Below are positions 1 to 6,405 of a DNA stretch of 7,326 nt, in pieces. The translations under genes and the position numbers were made by a program. Each line of letters starts with the position of its first letter. Positions within the stretch are counted from its first letter, which is position 1. The notes under the pieces were generated by a model. The model searched no databases, had not been told where the DNA came from, and saw nothing but the letters and a program-made list of their open reading frames with translations. The stretch is from an uncultured bacterium (GTDB taxonomy: Bacteria > Bacteroidota > Bacteroidia > Chitinophagales > Chitinophagaceae): positions 1 to 7,326 of the forward strand of contig CAJBPC010000363.1 in NCBI GenBank assembly GCA_903957405.1. The letters are read 5' to 3'.

Positions 1-2
1 AA

Positions 3-443
3 AATAAAATCGACATGGAACTGTCAGGCATGCAAGTGGAAAAAATTGAAAACAAAGAATGGGAAGAAGGGATGGCCTCATCGATCCGTACCGGCCTGCA
101 GGCAGCCATCACAAAGAACCCCTCAATTGACGGGATTTTAATACTCGTGTGCGACCAGCCTGAGATAACGGCGGACCTGCTTCAGAAATTGATGACCTTG
201 CAAGCCGATAGTGGTGCAGCGGTTGCGGCGTCAGCCTATGGAGGCATTTTAGGCACGCCTGCCCTCTTCCACAGCAGCCTCTTCCATGAACTGTTGGGGC
301 TCAGAGGAGACACAGGAGCAAGGAAGATCATGCAAACACATTGGGCGGATGTCGCACAGTTGCCTTTCGAAGCGGGATCACAGGACATAGACACGGAATC
401 CGATTACCAACAGTGGATGATACAATCAAAACAACAAGCATGA
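3..443 (+). CDS. MobA/MocA-like molybdopterin nucleotidyltransferase, C-terminal part (5' end outside window)
   Basis: The reading frame is open from the left edge, so the N-terminus with the nucleotide-binding LAAG/LAGG loop lies outside the window; 146 residues are visible, against roughly 190-200 for the family. What remains fits the NTP_transf_3 (MobA-like) family: a 'VCDQP' segment, which holds the metal-binding Asp; 'GTPALF'; 'LRGDTGARKIM', the G-D-x-G-A-R signature; and a closing 'DIDTESDY'. The GDxGAR and DIDT signatures look more like MocA-type cytidylyltransferases, which make the CMP-dinucleotide cofactor of xanthine dehydrogenase-like enzymes, than like E. coli MobA. This choice is inference because the diagnostic N-terminal loop is missing. 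The stop overlaps the moaA start as ATGA, which suggests translational coupling. The reaction would be transfer of a nucleotide from CTP or GTP onto Mo-molybdopterin in the cytoplasm. Confidence 0.85.
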   Translation, partial: NKIDMELSGMQVEKIENKEWEEGMASSIRTGLQAAITKNPSIDGILILVCDQPEITADLLQKLMTLQADSGAAVAASAYGGILGTPALFHSSLFHELLGLRGDTGARKIMQTHWADVAQLPFEAGSQDIDTESDYQQWMIQSKQQA

Positions 444-1420
444 TCAGGGATTCCTTCAATCGGATTCACAACTATCTACGGATATCCATGACCGACAACT
501 GCAACCTTCGCTGCTTTTACTGCATGCCGGAAGAGGACTACTCCTTCACGCCCGCAAGTCGGCTGATGCAGAAGGATGAGCTCGTATCCATCGCAAAGGT
601 CTTCGTGCAGCATGGTGTCGACAAGATCCGGCTGACCGGTGGGGAACCGCTGGTCCGCAAGGATGCCGCCGAGATCATGCGCGCACTCTCAAAACTCCCT
701 GTCTCCCTAACCATGACCACCAATGGTTCGAGGCTTCATGAATTCACCGAAGTGTTCAGGGAATGCGGGATAAAGTCACTCAACATAAGCCTCGACACCC
801 TCGACCGAGACAAGTTCAGCGTCCTCACCCGTCGTGACCAGTTCGACCGGATCACGGAGAACATACGGCTGTACATCGAAGAAGGTTTCCATGTGAAAGT
901 GAACGTGGTCGTCATGCGGGGCATCAACGACATGGAACTGAATGATTTCGTGGAGTGGACCCGCCACGAAAACGTACATGTGCGTTTCATCGAATTCATG
1001 CCCTTCACCGGCAACCGTTGGAACAGCGATAAAGTGTTCACCTGGCAAGACATGATCGATCGCATCGGAGCACAATACGAGATAGAACGCCTTGAGGACG
1101 GCCCGAACGATACCGCCAAAAAATACCGCGCACACCGGCATACCGGCACCTTCGCCGTCATCAGCACGATGAGCGCCCCCTTCTGTGCAGGCTGCAACCG
1201 CATGCGGCTCACCGCCGACGGGAAACTCAAGAACTGCCTGTTCTCGAAAACCGAGACGGATCTGCTCACACCATTCCGTAACGGAGAAGATATCCTACCA
1301 CTCATCCGGGCCAGCATCGATGCAAAAGCAAAAATGCTGGGCGGACAGTTCACGGAGGATTTCGAACAGATACACGCGGAGGATATCGATAACAGAAGCA
1401 TGATCACCATCGGTGGATGA
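440..1420 (+). CDS. moaA: GTP 3',8-cyclase MoaA (radical SAM)
   Basis: This is the first enzyme of Moco synthesis: it turns GTP into 3',8-cyclo-dihydro-GTP by radical SAM chemistry. The product is 326 residues, normal for the family. The N-terminal [4Fe-4S] motif is C21-x3-C25-x2-C28 ('CNLRCFYC'). The SAM-binding 'GGEP' is at 67-70. The C-terminal cluster motif is C249-x2-C252-x13-C266, with the GTP-contacting arginines of 'NRMRL' (R254, R256) between the cysteines. The protein ends in the Gly-Gly tail (325-326) that is needed in trans for MoaA activity. The start at 440 was chosen because 'NRIHNYLRISMTDNCNLRC' is the usual MoaA N-terminus and because ATG overlaps the previous stop by four bases. 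An upstream in-frame ATG at 341 would add 33 residues read from another frame of the preceding gene. All key residues are present. The partner is the MoaC domain encoded at 5374-6282. Confidence 0.97.
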   Translation: MIRDSFNRIHNYLRISMTDNCNLRCFYCMPEEDYSFTPASRLMQKDELVSIAKVFVQHGVDKIRLTGGEPLVRKDAAEIMRALSKLPVSLTMTTNGSRLHEFTEVFRECGIKSLNISLDTLDRDKFSVLTRRDQFDRITENIRLYIEEGFHVKVNVVVMRGINDMELNDFVEWTRHENVHVRFIEFMPFTGNRWNSDKVFTWQDMIDRIGAQYEIERLEDGPNDTAKKYRAHRHTGTFAVISTMSAPFCAGCNRMRLTADGKLKNCLFSKTETDLLTPFRNGEDILPLIRASIDAKAKMLGGQFTEDFEQIHAEDIDNRSMITIGG

Positions 1421-1515
1421 CGACCGGGAAAACCGGTTTTGTAAAAATCCCGGCGGATGTATGTCCTCCTGTTCAGGAAAGTTCCAAGGCATCGTTCAGT
1501 AAGAAAAAAATAAAG
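1421..1515 (+). other. moaA-moeA spacer with palindromic leader sequence
   Basis: The stretch lies between the moaA stop and the preferred moeA start. It contains the perfect 12-base palindrome AAAACCGGTTTT at 1429-1440, enclosed by a 6-bp inverted repeat (CCGGGA 1424-1429 and TCCCGG 1448-1453, which shares A1429 with the palindrome). There is no T-tract after either arm, so it does not look like a standard terminator. The region is also open in the moeA frame from an ATG at 1417, so it could instead encode a 33-residue MoeA extension. Nothing resembles the multi-helix Moco riboswitch. The 3' end is A-rich just ahead of the ATG at 1516, as is common where initiation does not rely on Shine-Dalgarno pairing. 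Confidence 0.4.
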
Positions 1516-2700
1516 ATGATCTCCGTTTCAGAAGCAAAGGCACTTGTCATCCAACACGTCTCCCGACTCGCTCCACGTACAATTCCCCTGGAAAAAGCGA
1601 ATGGCCTGGTATTGGCAGAGGATCTGCACGCCACACAAGACATTCCCGCCTATCCGCAGTCTTCCATGGATGGCTACGCTTATGCACACGACGGATTGCT
1701 CCGGCACGGATCGCTTGACGTCTCAGTCGTCGTGGCGGCCGGCAGTGAGGAAAACCCGCGACTGCTGCCGCATCAGGCCGCAAGGATCTTCACAGGAGCA
1801 CCCGTGCCTGAAGGCGCTGACACCATCGTGATGCAGGAGAAATGCATGGTAAAAGACGGAAAGCTGAACCTGACGCATCCCCTGCCGGTGAAGGGAGAAA
1901 ACCTGCGCCCCATGGGTTCGGAGATCCGGAAAGGAAACATTGCCCTGGAATCGGGAGACCGCATCACGCCGGCCGGGATCGGACTGATCGCAGGCATCGG
2001 CGTGGCTGAAGTATTCGCTTACCCTTTACCGTTAGTAGGCATCATCGTCACCGGCAACGAGCTGCAGGCACCGGGCAACCCGCTGCGGCACGGACAGGTA
2101 TACGAATCCAATTCCGCCACCTTGAAAGCGGTGCTAAGGCAGGTCGGCATCGATGAAGTGAGTGTTTTCAGATCTCACGACGACCCGGTCGCGCTCACAA
2201 CCCTGCTGGAGAAGGTCCTGGACTCGCACGACATGGTGCTGCTGACCGGAGGCATCAGCGTAGGAGACTTCGACCATGTGCTGCATGCCACGGAAGCTTG
2301 CGGAGTCAAAAAAATATTCCACCGCATACGACAGAAACCCGGAAAGCCCCTTTATTTCGGGATGCTGGGAAACAAACCCGTATTCGGACTTCCAGGCAAC
2401 CCCGCCTCGGTGCTGACCTGCTTCTATGAATATGTGGCACTGGCACTGGCGCGGATATGCGAGAGGGATAGCCCTGTCATGGTTTGTCAGATGCCTGTCG
2501 CCGCTGGCTACAGGAAGCCCGCTGGATCGACCCATTTCCTGAAAGGGCGTCATCACAACGGAACGGTCACCATAATGGACGCACAGGAATCCTACCGCTT
2601 GCGCTCATTTGCCAGGGCGAACGGCCTGGTCGTGCTTGACGAAGGCACGACCGAGCTATCGGCTGGCGATCTTGTGGAAGTGCATGTATTCCCCACGTAA
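1516..2700 (+). CDS. moeA: Molybdopterin molybdotransferase MoeA
   Basis: MoeA inserts molybdate into adenylated molybdopterin, releasing AMP and Mo-molybdopterin in the cytoplasm. Read from 1516 the product is 394 residues, the usual MoeA length. Family motifs in order: 'QSSMDGYA' at 48-55 (the Asp matches E. coli Asp59); 'IFTGAPVPEGADTIV' at 91-105; 'TGNEL' at 179-183 (E182 in the place of E. coli Glu188); 'GQVYESNS' at 193-200; 'LLTGGISVGDFDHV' at 242-255, the MoCF-fold phosphate and metal loop; 'GKPLYFG' at 276-282; 'GLPGNPASV' at 291-299; and a beta-rich C-terminal domain from about 325. The start 'MISVSEAKALV' matches the family N-terminus. An in-frame ATG at 1417 that overlaps the moaA stop would add 33 residues, with a lysine-rich end, that I do not recognise. 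The MoaB-like domain encoded at 5374-6282 supplies the substrate. Confidence 0.95.
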   Translation: MISVSEAKALVIQHVSRLAPRTIPLEKANGLVLAEDLHATQDIPAYPQSSMDGYAYAHDGLLRHGSLDVSVVVAAGSEENPRLLPHQAARIFTGAPVPEGADTIVMQEKCMVKDGKLNLTHPLPVKGENLRPMGSEIRKGNIALESGDRITPAGIGLIAGIGVAEVFAYPLPLVGIIVTGNELQAPGNPLRHGQVYESNSATLKAVLRQVGIDEVSVFRSHDDPVALTTLLEKVLDSHDMVLLTGGISVGDFDHVLHATEACGVKKIFHRIRQKPGKPLYFGMLGNKPVFGLPGNPASVLTCFYEYVALALARICERDSPVMVCQMPVAAGYRKPAGSTHFLKGRHHNGTVTIMDAQESYRLRSFARANGLVVLDEGTTELSAGDLVEVHVFPT

Positions 2701-2710
2701 AAATTTAGTG

Positions 2711-3448
2711 ATGGATCCCATCGCAATATTCTGCCTGCTGCTGATCATTGTCGCATTCCTTTATGCAGCCGTCGGGCATGGCGGTGCCAGCGGATACCTG
2801 GCCCTCATGGCACTCTTCGGTTTCAGTCAGGATTTGATGAAACCCACAGCCTTGCTGCTGAATCTATTCGTTTCGCTTATCGCATTCGTACAATACCGCC
2901 GCAGCGGATATTTCAACCTGAAGGTCTTTCTCCCACTGGCGATCGCATCCGTGCCGATGGCATTCGCAGGAGGCATGCTGGAGGTGGATGACACCCTTTA
3001 CAAACGAATCCTGGGTCTGCTGCTGCTCATCCCCATTGCAAGATTCCTCATCGCGGATGATAAAGCTGGTATCGGACACCGTGAGCCAGACCTGGTCACT
3101 TCACTGATCATTGGTGCCGCCATCGGGTTCTTGTCAGGCCTTATCGGGATCGGAGGAGGCATCCTGCTTTCGCCGTTGTTGCTGTTATTGGGATGGACGG
3201 ATCAAAAACAGACGGCAGCCATCAGTGCTCCCTTCATCTTCGTAAATTCGCTTTCAGGACTCGGTGGTCAGCTTGTCAATGGAATGGAGATCAGCAGCGA
3301 CATGATCCTCTTCGCATCGCTTGCATCCGCGGGCGGACTGGCAGGTGCCTGGCTTGGTGCAAAAAAATTCGACCCAAAGATCATTCGAATGCTGCTGGCA
3401 GGCGTGCTCCTGCTGGCCGCCTTCAAGCTCTTGTTCACCCGGGCATGA
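2711..3448 (+). CDS. TauE/SafE-family (TSUP) membrane transporter
   Basis: The product is 245 residues and strongly hydrophobic, with about seven or eight predicted membrane helices. Hydrophobic spans lie near residues 4-21, 44-60, 71-90, 98-114, 130-148, 150-161, 170-185 and 198-216, plus a C-terminal one at 226-242. The two-repeat structure of the family shows in two glycine-rich loops: 'VGHGGASGYLALMAL' at 21-35 and 'GLIGIGGGILLSPLLLLLG' at 143-161. TauE/SafE proteins export sulfite, sulfoacetate or other small organic or sulfur anions; the substrate cannot be read from sequence. The gene begins 10 bases after the moeA stop, so it is probably co-transcribed. Sulfite is the substrate of a molybdenum enzyme and a by-product of sulfur handling, so a sulfite-export role would fit the locus, but that is inference. 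A GTG at 2708 directly before the ATG is an alternative start. Confidence 0.88.
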   Translation: MDPIAIFCLLLIIVAFLYAAVGHGGASGYLALMALFGFSQDLMKPTALLLNLFVSLIAFVQYRRSGYFNLKVFLPLAIASVPMAFAGGMLEVDDTLYKRILGLLLLIPIARFLIADDKAGIGHREPDLVTSLIIGAAIGFLSGLIGIGGGILLSPLLLLLGWTDQKQTAAISAPFIFVNSLSGLGGQLVNGMEISSDMILFASLASAGGLAGAWLGAKKFDPKIIRMLLAGVLLLAAFKLLFTRA

Positions 3449-3531
3449 TGGCCGTCAGGTAACAGGTGATGGATTTCCCTCAACCTTTGGCAAGACGATT
3501 CGTTACATTTAACTGAAACAATACGCACAAA
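3449..3531 (+). promoter_or_regulatory. Possible Bacteroidota-type promoter ahead of moaD
   Basis: This 83-base gap is the widest between + strand genes apart from the one before moeA. It holds TTTG at 3486-3489 and TACATTTA at 3504-3511, which resembles the Bacteroidota promoter elements TTTG (-33) and TAnnTTTG (-7). The last base of the -7 match is wrong and the spacing of 14 bases is shorter than the usual 19 or so, so this is a weak candidate. If real, it would give a separate moaD-moeB-moaE-moaCB transcript with a short leader. Confidence 0.22.
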
Positions 3532-3765
3532 ATGGATATCGAGGTGAAGGTTTTCGGACAATTGACCGATCTGACAGGATCGGCAGCCCTGCGCATATGT
3601 GATGTGCGCGACACCGACGAATTGCGTGCACTATTGGCAGACCGCTACCCCCCGCTGAAAGATCACCCCTATGCCATCGCGGTGGACAGAAAAATCATTT
3701 CCGTCAAAACGAATCTTGAATCCGGCAGCGTCGTAGTGCTCATGCCGCCATTCTCCGGCGGATAA
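3532..3765 (+). CDS. moaD: Molybdopterin synthase sulfur-carrier subunit MoaD
   Basis: MoaD is the small ubiquitin-fold sulfur carrier of molybdopterin synthase. Its C-terminal Gly-Gly is adenylated by MoeB, converted to a thiocarboxylate, and inserted into the MoaE active site to donate the dithiolene sulfurs. The product is 77 residues, close to the usual 80. It opens with the beta strand 'IEVKVFGQLTDLTG' and ends in 'VVVLMPPFSGG', with the essential glycines at 76-77 and the family's 'PPFSGG' tail intact. The middle 'YAIAVDRKII' (residues 47-56) corresponds to the usual 'v.vavN' strand, with Asp in place of the common Asn. The ATG at 3532 is preceded by an A-rich stretch with no Shine-Dalgarno sequence. 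Its partners, MoeB-rhodanese and MoaE, follow directly. Confidence 0.95.
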   Translation: MDIEVKVFGQLTDLTGSAALRICDVRDTDELRALLADRYPPLKDHPYAIAVDRKIISVKTNLESGSVVVLMPPFSGG

Positions 3766-3803
3766 CAAGAACATTCTTCCATATTCAGCGCAGATACGAA
3801 TAC

Positions 3804-4934
3804 ATGCTCAACCCCTCAAATAACCGTTACCACCGGCAGATCATCCTGGATGGATTCGGTGAATCCGGACAGCAGAAGCTGCTCGATGCCAAAGTATTGG
3901 TGATCGGGGCCGGCGGACTTGGATGTCCGGCTCTGCTATACCTGGCGGCTGCGGGCGTAGGACAAATAGGCATCATCGATGACGATGCGGTATCCATCGA
4001 GAACCTCCACCGGCAGGTGCTCTTCACCACCGATGACATCGGTCTGCCAAAAACACTTGCCGCGGCAAAACGCCTGAAGGCCCTCAATCCTGCGACAGAT
4101 ATCACGGAATATCCGTTCCGGTTAACCCCTACGTCATGCATGGAGATCTTCCCGAATTATGACATGATCCTCGACTGCACCGACAACTTCGCCACCCGCT
4201 ACATGATAAACGACGCCTGTGTGCTGCTCCACAAACCCCTTGTGAGTGCCGCAGTATCGCAATACGAAGGACAGCTGGCCGTATTCCAGGTGACCGGCGG
4301 CCATGTCGAAGAACCGGTCAACTACAGGGACCTGTTTCCGGAACCTCCACCAGATGGCTTGATCCGGAACTGCGGAGAAGCGGGTATCCTCGGCGTACTG
4401 CCAGGGATCATCGGCACCCTCCAGGCAAATGAAACGATCAAACTCATCACAGGCATCGGCGTGACATTGGCCAACCGACTGCTCACATTCGACATCCGCA
4501 CCAACACCATGACCGAACTGGTGCTGACCCGAAGTGACCATAGAAACCAATCGATGCCCGCGGATACGCAAGCTTTCCTGCAAATGGAATACGAACGGCC
4601 CTGCCACACCGAAACCACGGTAGTGGAGATCGGTGCCTCCACTTTCGACATGATGCTGAAGGAACCGGATGTGGTGGCAGTGGATGTCAGGGAACCCCAT
4701 GAACATCCGCTAGTAACGGAATTCAAACATCTTCGGTTACCCTTGTCCGTTATGCATGAAGGACCGAATCCGATAACCGCCAGAAAAGTGGTATTCTTCT
4801 GCCAGACAGGTGTCAGGAGCCTGCAGGCAGCGTCGATGCTGGCAGCAGCGAGACCCGGCGGACATGAGGTATTCAGCCTGAGAGGAGGCATCATGCAATG
4901 GAAGTCACAGCAGAAAAAATCGCAACATGACTGA
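3804..4934 (+). CDS. moeB: MoeB/HesA-type adenylyltransferase fused to a C-terminal rhodanese domain
   Basis: This 376-residue protein joins an E1-like ThiF/MoeB domain (about 1-245) to a short rhodanese domain (about 280-368), the layout of eukaryotic MOCS3/Uba4. The first half would adenylate the MoaD C-terminus with ATP. Visible are 'RYHRQIILDGFG' at 8-19; the nucleotide loop 'GAGGLG' at 35-40; 'DDDAVSIENLHRQ' at 59-71; K83; 'LDCTDN' at 123-128; and the candidate catalytic Cys190 in 'NCGEAGILG'. The rhodanese half keeps 'VDVREPHEH' at 293-301 and the active-site loop C333-QTGVRS, so it could carry a persulfide to MoaD. Oddly, both zinc-binding CxxC pairs of E. coli MoeB are absent: the first region reads 'NYRDLFPEPP' (173-182) and the second, near 234-248, has no cysteine. 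I recall similar sequences among Bacteroidota homologues, so this is probably a subfamily trait. The stop overlaps moaE. Confidence 0.93.
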   Translation: MLNPSNNRYHRQIILDGFGESGQQKLLDAKVLVIGAGGLGCPALLYLAAAGVGQIGIIDDDAVSIENLHRQVLFTTDDIGLPKTLAAAKRLKALNPATDITEYPFRLTPTSCMEIFPNYDMILDCTDNFATRYMINDACVLLHKPLVSAAVSQYEGQLAVFQVTGGHVEEPVNYRDLFPEPPPDGLIRNCGEAGILGVLPGIIGTLQANETIKLITGIGVTLANRLLTFDIRTNTMTELVLTRSDHRNQSMPADTQAFLQMEYERPCHTETTVVEIGASTFDMMLKEPDVVAVDVREPHEHPLVTEFKHLRLPLSVMHEGPNPITARKVVFFCQTGVRSLQAASMLAAARPGGHEVFSLRGGIMQWKSQQKKSQHD

Positions 4935-5370
4935 ACGAAAAATGAAGAACATTTTCACACAGGGCGCGGTGACGCCGGGGTTCATCGCAGAAAGCATCGG
5001 CAAGCACGCTGAGCAGACGGCCATCGGCGGGCACAGCATCTTTCTCGGACAGGTGAGGGCGGATGTGACGGATGGCAAGAAGGTCGTGGCCATGGAATAC
5101 ACCGCTTATGAGGAAATGGCGCTGGAAAGAATGCACCGGATAAGGGAGGATGTCTTCGCAAAACACCCGATCACCTGCATGCATGTACACCACAGCCTGG
5201 GAATGGTGCGGACCGGAGAGATCTGCCTGTTCGTATTCACATCATCAGCCCACAGGGCCGCAGCCATCGAGGCCTGCAGCGAAACGGTGGAACGCCTCAA
5301 GGTGGAACTTCCCATCTGGGGACGGGAGATCCTGGAGGATGAATCACATCAATGGAAAGTGAATAAATAG
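4927..5370 (+). CDS. moaE: Molybdopterin synthase catalytic subunit MoaE
   Basis: MoaE binds cyclic pyranopterin monophosphate and, with thiocarboxylated MoaD, forms the molybdopterin dithiolene. The product is 147 residues, typical in length. Motifs: 'SIFLGQVRADV' at 37-47, with R44 matching E. coli Arg39; 'MEYTAYEEMA' at 56-65; 'TSSAHRAAAIEA' at 105-116, with the conserved His-Arg at 109-110; and 'LKVELPIWGRE' at 124-134. Lys125 corresponds to the catalytic E. coli Lys119. The position of E. coli Lys126, normally in 'W-K', is Gly132 here. The protein ends with 'DESHQWKVNK', an ending I associate with Bacteroidota MoaE. The ATG at 4927 overlaps the preceding stop by eight bases, suggesting coupling; an ATG at 4942 (Met6) is equally compatible with the family N-terminus. 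Confidence 0.95.
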   Translation: MTERKMKNIFTQGAVTPGFIAESIGKHAEQTAIGGHSIFLGQVRADVTDGKKVVAMEYTAYEEMALERMHRIREDVFAKHPITCMHVHHSLGMVRTGEICLFVFTSSAHRAAAIEACSETVERLKVELPIWGREILEDESHQWKVNK

Positions 5371-5373
5371 AAC

Positions 5374-6282
5374 ATGGTTGACATCACAATAAAACACGAC
5401 ACACTGCGAAAAGCGGTCGCAAAGGCGGAACTATCGGTCTCCTCACTCGATACCATCGACGCGATACGCAACAGAACGGTCCCGAAAGGAGATGTCTTTG
5501 AATTTTCAAGGGCGGCCGGATTGCTGGCCGTGAAGAACACCGCTTCCGTGATACCCGACTGTCACCCTTTGCCGATCGAGTACACTTCCATCCGGCATGA
5601 GATCGACGGCATGGTGGTCAACATCTTCGTGGAAGTACACACCATCTACAAGACCGGTGTGGAAGTGGAAGCCATGCATGGCGCCTCCATTGTCGCCCTC
5701 ACGATGTATGACATGCTCAAGCCCATCGACAAAGGCATACGGATCAGCAATATCCGGCTGGAATCAAAAATCGGTGGCAAGACGGGCTATAGCATGCCGG
5801 CAGGCGCATCCCTAAAGGCTGCGGTGGTCACCTGCTCCGATACTTTGGCAGCAGGCCGGGGAGAAGATATCAGCGGGAAACTGATCGTGGAGAAGCTGCT
5901 GACATACGGCATCAGGGTCATGGAACATTCAGTCCTGCCCGATGACGCGCAGCAGATCCGGAACACACTGCAGACATTGGCAGACCAGGGATACGATCTG
6001 GTACTCTTCACCGGTGGGACCGGACTTTCACCGCGGGATATCACACCGGATACGGTAGGGCCGATGCTCGACCGCGAGATACCCGGACTCATAGAAGCCG
6101 CCCGAAACTACGGACAGCGAAGAACACCATACGCCATGCTTTCAAGAGGTGTTGCCGGGTTCATCGGAAAGACCCTCGTCATGACTTTCCCGGGATCTCC
6201 TAATGCCGCTGCAGAATACATGGATGCACTTTTCCCGTACGTCCTGCATCTGTTCAAGGTCGCAGAAGGGGATCGGCACTGA
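5374..6282 (+). CDS. moaCB: Bifunctional MoaC-MoaB: cyclic pyranopterin monophosphate synthase / molybdopterin adenylyltransferase
   Basis: The product is 302 residues, two Moco enzymes in one chain. The MoaC domain (about 1-142) converts the MoaA product to cyclic pyranopterin monophosphate. It shows 'PKGDVF' (K38, matching E. coli Lys51), 'IPDCHPLPIEY' at 60-70 (H64, matching His77), 'GVEVEAMHGASIVAL' at 95-109, 'YDMLK' (D113 and K116, matching Asp128 and Lys131) and 'KIGGKTG' at 132-138. A short linker 'YSMPAGASL' leads into the MoaB/Mog domain (about 148-298), which adenylates molybdopterin for MoeA: 'VVTCSDT' at 151-157, 'GRGEDISG' at 161-168, 'LFTGGTGLSPRDITPD' at 211-226 and 'TFPGSPNAA' at 271-279. 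Both halves look intact. This fusion is known in Bacteroidota. The gene starts three bases after moaE and is the last of the + strand run. The E. coli matches are by eye. Confidence 0.95.
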   Translation: MVDITIKHDTLRKAVAKAELSVSSLDTIDAIRNRTVPKGDVFEFSRAAGLLAVKNTASVIPDCHPLPIEYTSIRHEIDGMVVNIFVEVHTIYKTGVEVEAMHGASIVALTMYDMLKPIDKGIRISNIRLESKIGGKTGYSMPAGASLKAAVVTCSDTLAAGRGEDISGKLIVEKLLTYGIRVMEHSVLPDDAQQIRNTLQTLADQGYDLVLFTGGTGLSPRDITPDTVGPMLDREIPGLIEAARNYGQRRTPYAMLSRGVAGFIGKTLVMTFPGSPNAAAEYMDALFPYVLHLFKVAEGDRH

Positions 6283-6405
6283 TTTTTTAAGATTGAGACC
6301 GAACGGACCAGACCATAGAGGTTAGCCAAGAATACTGCCGGTTGTTTACCACCCTTGGAGAGTACCCCCACCCTCCAAGGGTGGTAAATTCCACTGAATA
6401 CACCG
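6283..6405. other. Intergenic region between convergent genes
   Basis: The 123 bases between the moaCB stop and the desulfurase stop contain a T6 run at 6283-6288 immediately after the moaCB stop, with no stem in front of it, and the inverted repeat at 6345-6388. I see no gene or RNA in the rest. Confidence 0.6.
6345..6388. terminator. 16-bp perfect inverted repeat, probable bidirectional terminator or dispersed palindromic element
   Basis: The left arm TTTACCACCCTTGGAG (6345-6360) is the exact reverse complement of the right arm CTCCAAGGGTGGTAAA (6373-6388), with a 12-base loop. The element sits 62 bases past the moaCB stop and 17 bases past the stop of the convergent desulfurase, so it could end transcripts from both sides. 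Neither side has a following T-tract, so it is not a textbook intrinsic terminator. A second CCACCCT copy in the loop (6368-6374) could pair with AGGGTGG (6378-6384) as a smaller competing hairpin. Confidence 0.6.

Noticed and set aside
341..439. Upstream in-frame ATG extending MoaA by 33 residues
   Set aside because: The added residues come from another frame of the preceding gene and do not resemble MoaA; the ATG at 440 gives the standard N-terminus and an ATGA junction.
736..1410. Long open frame on the - strand opposite moaA (224 codons)
   Set aside because: It lies wholly within moaA, is serine- and arginine-rich as antisense frames often are, and shows no recognisable motif.
1421..1515. 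Moco riboswitch ahead of moeA
   Set aside because: The spacer is under 100 bases, with only a short palindrome and a 6-bp outer stem; the several conserved helices of that riboswitch are not visible.
3769..3780. Small inverted repeat AAGAACATTCTT between moaD and moeB
   Set aside because: Five-base A/T-rich arms with a 2-base centre are too short for a stable hairpin and easily arise by chance.
4134..4894. Two long - strand open frames opposite the MoeB-rhodanese gene
   Set aside because: Both are antisense shadows of a gene with clear family motifs; neither has a recognisable domain.
6283..6288. T6 run right after the moaCB stop as an intrinsic terminator
   Set aside because: No stable GC-rich stem is apparent directly before it, within the end of the coding sequence.
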